Origin: Jimgerdemannia flammicorona | Taxonomy: Eukaryota > Mucoromycota > Endogonomycetes > Endogonales > Endogonaceae | Length of the DNA: 12,486 bases | Direction: 5' to 3' | NCBI GenBank assembly: GCA_003990745.1 | Contig: RBNI01005496.1 | Span: 1 to 12,486 of the forward strand | In this document: in pieces, positions 6,781-12,486 of the stretch | Position numbering within the stretch: the stretch's first letter is position 1 | Layout of the letters: each line of letters opens with the position of its first letter | Program-made: the position numbers and the translations under genes | Notes under the pieces: generated by a model | Database searches by the model: none | What the model was told of the DNA's origin: nothing | The model's input: the letters and a program-made list of their open reading frames with translations, nothing else

Positions 6781-7462
6781 TTAGTTCTCTTTTTTTTTGG
6801 TCTGCTGGCGCATTTGCGAGGACTGGCCATTCTCATCTAGGGCAAGGGCTCCCAATGTCGTGGCTGGGGGTTCGAACCTCTCAGAAATAATATTTTCTAT
6901 AATCTGAGGCAATTTCTAGTAGTAATATCTGTCACATGGATGGCTTGAGATTGGTTTTGACGATGTCGACTTTCTTGAGTTCAGATGAAGCCCATCACTC
7001 TCTAACAGAGGTGACACAGATAGAGCGAACGGAGTTATTCAAATGTGTTTTGCTTCTGCTAAGTAATGAGGTCTTGTATAGTTGCAGTGTATCTTGATCT
7101 TGAGTTGATAAGTGTAGTTCATGAACCTTTTGGTAGATGAGATAGGGTTCTTCTTGTCTCAATTTGAGTTTGGTACTTTCAGTTTTCTTTTGTAATAGTA
7201 TAGTATACCAAACTAGTTATAGCGGTTTAGAGTCAGTCTTATGGTTATAGTACTTCTTCTAGTATTCTTGTATCTTGGCAGTGGGTTCTTGTGCTTACTG
7301 GCATATTTCATATAACCAGATGATCTCTTGTTTTGTAGTCTCGCATATAGTTTCCAAATTAGTTCTGAGGATGCCATGCAATTTTGGTGGCTTGAAGGTT
7401 GTGCACTTATACCTAGGCATCAACTGAATGTATATACATCTGTCCCATCATAATGTACATCC
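6781..7462 (-). pseudogene. Integrase C-terminal region and pol tail of a Ty3/gypsy-like element
   Basis: The minus-strand frame from about 7462 reads KPPKLHGILRTNLETICE, TTKQEIIWLYEICQ, then AQEPTAKIQEY, a stop, and KKYYNHKTDSKPL. This matches the style of the gypsy integrase C-terminus (AQE...KKYYD-K before the G-D-L-V strand). EEPYLIYQKVHEL and DTLQLYKTSLL resemble the GPY/F module. Stops lie at 7295-7297, 7259-7261 and 7217-7219. Near 7020-7060 the coherent reading shifts by one base and continues as a Ser-rich tail (SRKSTSSKPISSH) ending QMRQQTKKKEN with TAA at 6781-6783. It is truncated upstream by the poly(A) run at 7465. Its place before the LTR fits the 3' end of an element. The family call rests on motif style, not on catalytic residues. 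Confidence 0.6.
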
Positions 7463-7464
7463 AG

Positions 7465-7497
<33 letters not shown>
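7465..7497 (+). repeat. Poly(A) run, 33 bases
   Basis: An uninterrupted run of A, preceded by CATCCAG. It marks the right-hand limit of the integrase fragment. It may be a retrotransposition tail on the plus strand or a microsatellite grown from a short A tract. Confidence 0.95.
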
Positions 7498-7500
<3 letters not shown>

Positions 7501-7605
7501 TCATAATGGCAAGTAGCATTACAAGAAATCCTGGAAAATAGCTCAGAGATTTGCCAGCTTCTGTGAACATTGCCTAAGTCAACTGTTTAATGTACCTAAA
7601 TTACT

Positions 7606-7606
<1 letters not shown>
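7498..7606. other. 109-bp unassigned segment between poly(A) and poly(T)
   Basis: No long open frame and no motif I recognise in this 109-bp stretch of mixed composition. It is bounded exactly by the A run and the T run. It could be host flank, the unique part of a small retroposed sequence, or a relic caught between two insertions. Confidence 0.5.

Positions 7607-7646
<40 letters not shown>
7607..7646 (+). repeat. Poly(T) run, 40 bases
   Basis: An uninterrupted run of T followed by GAATTCTTTTTT. On the minus strand it would be a 3' poly(A) tail of something lying to the right, but only AT-rich sequence and the opposite-strand LINE copy B follow. Confidence 0.95.
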
Positions 7647-7647
<1 letters not shown>

Positions 7648-7921
7648 AATTCTTTTTTGTTGTAAGCTTGATGCATATTGATTCCAGCTAGGAAGTACTC
7701 TTTTATATATATAATAATCTGATATCAGAGATGTCTATCTAATCATTCTTTATATACAGAATTTTAAAATAGTATAATATAGTTTTTATATAGCTATTTT
7801 ATAAACTTATAATAGCAGTTATCTATAAGATAATAGATCCACCTTTCTCCTGTACAATTCATGTTACACCAACTTCAAGCAACAGTTTTTCAATACAACT
7901 TGGAGAAAAGGTATTATAAAA
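7647..7921. other. AT-rich region upstream of LINE copy B ORF1
   Basis: No supported gene. From about 7700 to 7850 the sequence is very AT-rich with TATATA runs; from about 7850 it becomes more balanced (CCACCTTTCTCCTG...). The last 70 bases before the ATG at 7922 could be LINE 5' UTR, with the true 5' end near 7850, but no boundary can be proved without another full-length copy. Confidence 0.5.
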
Positions 7922-8140
7922 ATGTCATCGAGTAAGAGTTCTGACAGGCATGCTGGGTCAGGTGGACCTGGGACTTTCAGCTGGCAGAATGTAGGGAGGG
8001 GTTATGGCCTGGGAATGGGAGCCTTTGGAGAGTTGAAGGGTGGTAAGGGCTCTGGAGGTGGACTGATATCTAGTGGCAATAGGGGAAGGCCTGGCCCCCC
8101 AAGCTTTGTAGATAAGGTGAAGGGGAGTGGGTGGCTGGCT

Positions 8141-8164
8141 GGATCTAGGGCTGGATCTAGGGCT
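8141..8164 (+). repeat. 12-bp tandem duplication in ORF1
   Basis: GGATCTAGGGCT occurs twice in a row, in frame, giving GSRAGSRAG in the Gly-rich N-terminus. Confidence 0.9.
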
Positions 8165-9060
8165 GGTACTGCTGAAGGAAAGAGCAAGGCAAACCTCAGG
8201 AGGGGGGGAGGTACTCAGGTGGGAGATGCAAGCATAGGGGCTGGAGGTGCTGTGGCTGGGAGTGAGACTGCTGATGGGAGTATGATGGGGAATCAGGAAA
8301 AAAAAGAAGATGTGATGGCTGATGGTGGAGTGGAGCAGGGATTCCTAATATAGAAAAGGGACCTGGCTGATGGTATAACAGAGCTAGTAGTAGCACTATT
8401 ACTCAGGAAATCGATCTTGGAGTTTGCAGTGACACTGTGCTTCCAAGGCTTAGTGGTGATAGTGAGGATGGTCTTGGGGCTTATCTCAAAACAGATGGCT
8501 GGGGCTGTCTTGGTGAAGTTTCTAAAGGGTCTGGAGGGGATTGAGGTAGGCTTTGAGGAGATGGGTCTACTGGAAGAGGCTCTGAAGACTGGAGTGGTGG
8601 TTGGGGAGATAGTGGTCCCCATGATACAATGTCTGAGGTGGGACCCCAGGGTGGTGTAGCTGTTGATGAAGAGAGTACCTATAGTGATGAAGGAGGAGAC
8701 TAGGAGGAGAGTGGATGAGATGATGGCAGAGTATGGTGATGTGGTAGATATCAGCTTCCAGGTGTAAGAGGGGACTGTAATTAGGATGAACAATGTTGAT
8801 ATCAGGATTAGGCTAGCAGGGAGAGAGGTTACAGGGAAAGTGAGTAACTGGCCCTCAGTGTTGATGTGGGGGGCTTTTGTCTATAAGATGTCAAGGGTAA
8901 AGAGGAGTGAAGAGGAGGAAGAGGACTTGTTGGAGATATTGGAGGTGTTGAGTGGTGCAGTTGAATGGTGGGCAAAGGCCTGGAAGCTCTTTGTAGAGTC
9001 AATATACCTGGAGATCATGGAGGGGAAGTGTATCTAAACTGACAAGAGACAGTGGGAGCA

Positions 9061-9120
9061 GGCCCAGGGGCACTTGAGACAGAGGGAGCAGGCCCAGGGG
9101 CACTTGAGACAGAGGGAGCT
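9061..9120 (+). repeat. 30-bp in-frame tandem repeat in ORF1
   Basis: Two 30-base units (9061-9090 and 9091-9120) are identical except for the last base. They are preceded at about 9046-9060 by a partial, diverged unit. Each unit encodes QAQGHLRQRE, so the protein repeat is 10 residues long, basic and Gln-rich. Near identity in an otherwise decayed copy suggests a recent duplication or slippage. Confidence 0.93.
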
Positions 9121-9994
9121 TTTGGCCAGTATGAAAGGAGAGGCAAAGAAGAGAGTGGATGGGGCTGAGAAGTCTGGAGGTATTGAAACTAATATCTGGG
9201 CTAGTAAGGGAGGAGGGGAGGTAGAGGTAGACAAGAGAGGGGCTGGAAAGGTACCAAGCAGGGACCCCTATGCAGATGGTACTTTCGAGGTCTGGAAACA
9301 GGAATTGGATGGTACCCCCCCTCCTCTTATCAGGAGGGGCCCAGTTGTAAAAAGAGGGGCAGCAGAGGATGTGCTGATGAAGGGGGCCCAGCAAGTACAC
9401 TTTGGGGTCCCCAATATAGTAAAAGGGGACTAGGTGGTGGTGGTTGGTGAGGATGAGCTGGTAGATATCCCAGAGGAGGAGTGGGATGAGGCTGCCAGTA
9501 TAGGAGCTGATACCACAATACTGGACACAGGGCAGCCAGGAACTCGATGGGGAACCTGCTGTAGATGAGTAAGGTAATGGATAACCTAGTGGCTGAGGTG
9601 TTGGGAGAAGTGGACCTACATGTGATATCTGAGGAGCATTGGGCATAGATTCTGTATAGAGATGGGGTGGTAGTGGCACTGAAGGTGGAGATTCTTACAA
9701 TCTTCCTAGAGAAGGAAGGATATGAGGTTGATAAGGTGAGGAAGGCGGAACTGACAGGTGTGGCTGATGAGCAGGCTGCCTACTGCTGGGCAGAGCATCA
9801 TGGTTTGTAGCTCTGGTAGGAGGCCTGTCTAGAGTATCATGAGGACTTTGAGGAGAAAGAGGATGGGGCAATGGTTGAACTTCTGGGAGGGTTGGAGGCA
9901 CAGGAAGCTGAAGAGAAGGGACTTGCTGCAGAACATGACTTGGACTTAGTACAGGAGAAGTTGAGTGTGGATTTGTAGAAGATGGGACAGATAA

Positions 9995-10810
9995 ATGACA
10001 TTATTACCTATGAACAGTACAACTAACATTTTCTCTTTGAATATGAATAGGTTATGGGGTTCTGGGTGATATAAGAACATTTTTACTTGGCTCAAGAGAT
10101 TGGAGGCTGATCTCTTTCTACTGCAGGATGTAAGGTGTGAGAATGAGGACAATCAGGTAGAGTGGACTAGGGAATGGGGTGGGGCTACTGCTTGGTTTGA
10201 CAAAGTGGCAATTCTGGTGAAGAAGGGTAGAGGAGACTTGGGGGGAATCAGGAGCTAGGGTGACTGCTTGGTCTGGGGAGAATGGCATCAGCCAGAGTGG
10301 GAATCGGTGAAGATTGGCTCCTGTTACTGCTCTATGGTTAGGGGAGAGATAATTGCATAGATTAGGGAGCTGCTAGAGGAGAGTATTCTCTTGGAGGAAG
10401 GAGTCAATATTCTGGATGGTGATTTCAATATGGTTCGGGATCCGCAACTTGATAGAACTGATAGAGAGAGAAATGTAGGTGGGAGAAGTAGTGGTCTGGA
10501 TGTATTGGAGAAGGTGGAGAATCTTAGCTCCTTAGAGGATATATGCAGAACATGGTGGAGTAACACTAGGGTCTACACATATTGGATGAATGGTTTAGAA
10601 ATGAGGATTGATTGGATGCTGACAGCCAGATATTGGGGTGCTGATGTTTGGAAGACTTTGGAGGTAGAGTGGTGCCCATAGTCTGATTACTAGGGACTGT
10701 TAGAGCAGGAGCAGTTAGGGGGGAGTGGAGATGGACCCAGACATTGGCACCTTAACTCCTCCCTGCTGGCCAAGAAGAGGTTGTGGGATTCATAAGTTGA
10801 GGACTTTCAG
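9995..10810 (+). pseudogene. LINE copy B ORF2: APE-type endonuclease
   Basis: The domain nicks target DNA to start integration. ATG at 9995 overlaps the ORF1 end (TAA 10024-10026) by 32 bases in another frame, so it is the likely ORF2 start. Blocks in order are NIFSLNMNRLWG (motif I), LKRLEADLFLLQDVRC (the LQE-like motif), WFDKVAILVKKG, then ILDGDFNMVRDPQLDR with the GDFN motif (Asp near 10421), RIDWMLTARYWG and WCP-stop-SDY-stop-G. The expected SDH reads SDY (Tyr 10688-10690). Stops are at 10067 (TGA), 10256, 10358, 10679 and 10691 (TAG), and 10793 (TAA). The two at 10679 and 10691 correspond to Trp in copy A. The frame is otherwise unbroken for the whole ORF2. Confidence 0.85.
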
Positions 10811-11590
10811 GTGAAGGTCACTATCTGGAGGCATGAGGGATTGTCTGTAGGTATCCATTGGATGAGAATGAAAGAGGCTGTGAGGGATTATTGGGGAGAG
10901 GCTAGTAGAGAGGCTGAGAGACAGAGGAGGAAGTACATACAGTGTACTTCAAATAGGTTGATGAGATTGCAGATGGAATGGGCTGACTTGCTATTTTCTG
11001 ATGAGGTGGAGGATTGGAGATTAGAGTGGGTGAAATTGAAGGTAGTGGAACTACAACAGGTATTGAGAGAGGAGGAGAAGATTCATATGTGAGGATTGGC
11101 TGCCAGGCTATGGTGGCAGGGACTTGAGGAGGGAGAGCAGTCCATGAGGTACTTGTCTAGGCTCCTCAAGGCTAGGCAGATGCGACATCGGTGGGATGGG
11201 GTCTTTGATGCCAAGGGGAATATGGTGCATGGTATGCAACAGATCTTGGGGGTTTTGAAGAAGAGATAGCGGGGTCTGTAGAGTGAGGAAGAAGGGGGCA
11301 CCAATGATGAGGCAATTGAAGACATGCTGGAGGAGTGGGAGCTACCACAGGTAGAAGGACTGGGTGACTTGATCTTACCAGTCCAAGAGGAGGAGATCTG
11401 GGAAGTCCTGGCAACAACTAAGCTTGAGACTGTGCCAGGAGAGGATGGGTTACCTTGGGACTTTTAGAAGAAGATAGCGAAGGTCCCTGGAGTGTTGGGG
11501 GAGATGGCAGCCCTCTGTGACCATGTTATTCTGAATGGCAGATGGGTTGGAGAGCAGGACTTGGGGCTGGTGGCCTTATTATATAAGAAA
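10811..11590 (+). pseudogene. LINE copy B ORF2: linker and first RT blocks
   Basis: This charged helical linker aligns closely with copy A: YWGEASREAERQRRK here against YWGEVGRERGAQRRR there, and AARLWWQGLEEGEQSMRYLS against AARLWWQRLEEGERPTRFLS. The PGEDGLPWDF block follows at about 11437. Stops are TGA at 11090, TAG at 11267 and 11279, and TAG at 11465. The last three replace Trp of copy A. It is in the same frame as the endonuclease and RT, so no indel is needed. Confidence 0.85.
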
Positions 11591-12486
11591 AAGGGCAGGT
11601 GAGAGGACTGGAAGAACTGGAGACCAATCATACTTCTAGATATGGATAGGAAATTGGTGACTAAGGTGATTGTTGTGAGGCTACAGAAGGTTGCTCAACA
11701 GGTACTAGGTGAAGAGCAGCAGGGCTTTGTAGGAGGTAGACTTATCAGAGATGGGACCGCTTGGGTACATGGTATCATCGAAGGGGCCCAGGCTTGCAGA
11801 TTGGATGGTAGACTGGTTTTTTTGGACCAGGAGAAGACCTATGACCATGTTTGGCAGGTATGGCTGGGTAAGGTACTGGACAGAATTGGTGTTTCACTAC
11901 AGTTTTGGGCTTCTATGTTGAGTTTGATAGAGGGTAGTAGGGTGGCACTGATGTGTAATGGTTACAGGGGTTTGGCATTTCCCTTGGGGAGAGGGGTTTC
12001 TCAAGGAGACCCACTGTCTCTCATCCTTTATGCCCTTTTACTAGAACCTTTGATGGATAGGATCCATCAGAAGGTGGCTGGGCTCTCTATGTATAGTGTG
12101 GTGTAGAAGGTGGGGACTTTTGCAGATGATATAATAGTTGGACTTGGATTAGTGGCAGATGTAGAGGTACTTAAGGAGACGGTGGAATGGTATGAGGTAC
12201 ACTCTGGGGCAAAACTCAACTGGCATAAGTATGAGATGATGGTATTGGGAAATGGGCTAGTGGGAGGGGACATCATTGGAACAATTGTCCCTACAGGAGA
12301 GGTGGTGCAGTATCTCAGTATCTTCCTTTCTGTATATGGGTCAGTCTTGCTATGGGTATGGTGGGAGAGGAGAGTAGTCATTTGGGGAGAGGCCCTAAAG
12401 GGTTGGAGGGGTCATCACATCTCTCTGGTGGGCCAGGTGATAATTCTGAATGTTTATTGGTTCCCCAAGCTGTGGTATATTTTTTT
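11591..12486 (+). pseudogene. LINE copy B ORF2: reverse transcriptase, cut by window end
   Basis: The RT blocks are DWKNWRPIILLDMDRKLVTK, QQGFVGGRLIRDG, motif A FLDQEKTYDHV (catalytic Asp near 11825), motif B GVSQGDPLSLILY and motif C FADDIIVG (12119-12130). The thumb has KLNWHKYE and NVYWFPKLWYI at the window edge. Compared with copy A, motif B carries Pro-to-Ser and Pro-to-Leu changes, as expected from C-to-T decay. Stops are TGA at 11600-11602, before the core, and TAG at 12104-12106, between motifs B and C. The zinc domain would lie to the right of the window. Confidence 0.92.

Larger units (their letters stand above)
3083..7464 (-). mobile_element. Ty3/gypsy-like LTR retrotransposon with dUTPase; parts of two tandem copies
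   Basis: On the minus strand the order is integrase C-terminus (7462-6781), LTR (about 6718-6215), Gag (from ATG at 6184), zinc knuckle, dUTPase, aspartic protease, then interruption by LINE copy A. Reverse transcriptase and RNase H are not in the window and should resume left of base 1. An integrase end directly before the LTR and a Gag start directly after it imply head-to-tail copies sharing one LTR. Integrase at the end of pol points to the Ty3/gypsy order and not Ty1/copia. The coding frames hold many TGA, TAA and TAG stops and at least three frameshifts, so the element is dead. Confidence 0.8.
7922..10026 (+). pseudogene. LINE copy B ORF1 (nucleic-acid-binding protein, presumed)
   Basis: ORF1 proteins of LINEs usually bind the element RNA. 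Here the ATG at 7922 opens a Gly/Ser-rich basic N-terminus (HAGSGGPGTFSWQNVGRGYG, GSRAGSRAG). A Val/Leu-rich middle (FAVTLCFQGLVVIVRMV) is followed by an acidic block (RSEEEEEDLLEIL), the QAQGHLRQRE tandem repeat, a charged region and an acidic helical C-terminus (FEEKEDGAMVELLGGLEAQE). Frame 2 holds stops at 8351, 8657, 8765, 9035 and 9431. Near 9540-9577 the coherent reading shifts by one base and continues, with stops at 9646, 9808, 9817 and 9976, to TAA at 10024-10026. The ancestor was about 700 codons. I see no zinc knuckle or RRM. Its identity as ORF1 rests on position and frame continuity. Confidence 0.7.
7850..12486 (+). mobile_element. LINE (L1-type) copy B, near full length on the left, cut by window end
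   Basis: The copy has ORF1 (7922-10026) and ORF2 (from 9995) with endonuclease, linker and reverse transcriptase. It runs off the right edge inside the RT thumb region. It belongs to the same family as copy A and points the opposite way. About 1.9 kb of shared ORF2 (10.6-12.5 kb here, roughly 3060-1190 in copy A) forms a long diverged inverted repeat. Decay is heavy: about nine stops and a frameshift in ORF1 and thirteen stops in ORF2. Many are TGG-to-TAG compared with copy A, that is CpA-to-TpA on the other strand. The left end is approximate. Confidence 0.88.

Noticed and set aside
6765..6830. Small minus-strand ORF starting MASPRKCASRPKKKRTK with an NLS-like cluster.
   Set aside because: It overlaps the pol tail in another frame and is short; the Lys cluster is explained by the A-rich run that also encodes QTKKKEN in the tail frame.
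6845..6880. Primer binding site on the plus strand starting TGGCTGGGGGTTCGAACC.
   Set aside because: The distance from the T-loop sequence to the would-be CCA end is too short for a tRNA 3' end, and the coding strand of the element is minus.
6803..6890. tRNA-like or SINE head: TGGCGCA resembling an A box and GGTTCGAACC as a B box, with a downstream poly(A) at 7465.
   Set aside because: GGTTCGAACC is its own reverse complement, the acceptor stem does not form, and on the minus strand the region reads as a clean end of the pol tail (RFEPPATTLGALALDENG...). A chance B box in coding sequence is simpler.
7465..7646. CRISPR array or host tRNA/rRNA gene in the low-complexity zone.
   Set aside because: No spaced repeats and no cloverleaf; only homopolymers and AT-rich sequence.
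8002..9901. Minus-strand ORFs of up to 226 codons, rich in Pro, Leu and Ser.
   Set aside because: They are antisense to ORF1 of LINE copy B; the sense frame is continuous apart from point-mutation stops and one shift.

Overview
The window looks like a repeat-rich, gene-poor stretch of eukaryotic nuclear DNA, most likely from a filamentous fungus. The reasons are L1-type LINEs with a zf-RVT-like tail, a Ty3/gypsy-like LTR element, and heavy C-to-T type decay that turns Gln, Arg and Trp codons into stops. The species cannot be read from the sequence, and a lower plant or alga is not excluded. I see no host gene, rRNA, tRNA gene or CRISPR array. Everything recognisable is retrotransposon sequence, and all of it is broken.

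Layout. (1) About 1-3075, minus strand: LINE copy A, truncated at its 5' end inside the endonuclease. It holds the endonuclease C-terminus, a linker, reverse transcriptase (RT), a CCHC zf-RVT-like domain and a C-terminal tail ending near base 9. (2) About 3083-6718, minus strand: the 5' half of an LTR retrotransposon. Going 5' to 3' on the minus strand it has an LTR with TATA box and poly(A) signal (about 6718-6215), a long Gag N-terminal region, capsid, a CCHC zinc knuckle, a dUTPase domain, a spacer with a second Cys/His cluster, and the start of an aspartic protease. The protease is cut off where LINE copy A begins. (3) 6781-7462, minus strand: the C-terminus of a Ty3/gypsy-like integrase with a Ser-rich tail, just upstream of the same LTR. 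The LTR is therefore probably shared by two head-to-tail element copies. (4) 7465-7646: a 33-A run, 109 bp of unassigned sequence and a 40-T run. (5) 7647-7921: AT-rich sequence that is flank or LINE 5' UTR. (6) 7922-12486, plus strand: LINE copy B of the same family as copy A, with ORF1, a short ORF1/ORF2 overlap, endonuclease, linker and RT. It runs off the right edge.

Relations. Copy A most simply inserted into the already resident LTR element, since the protease reading frame stops within about a dozen bases of where LINE homology starts. Copy A has about six in-frame stops and one frameshift over 3 kb. Copy B has about nine stops in ORF1 and thirteen in ORF2, so copy B has decayed much further. 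The most notable item is the dUTPase fused in frame between nucleocapsid and protease. That order is known from betaretroviruses, but I do not know it as standard for Ty3/gypsy elements.
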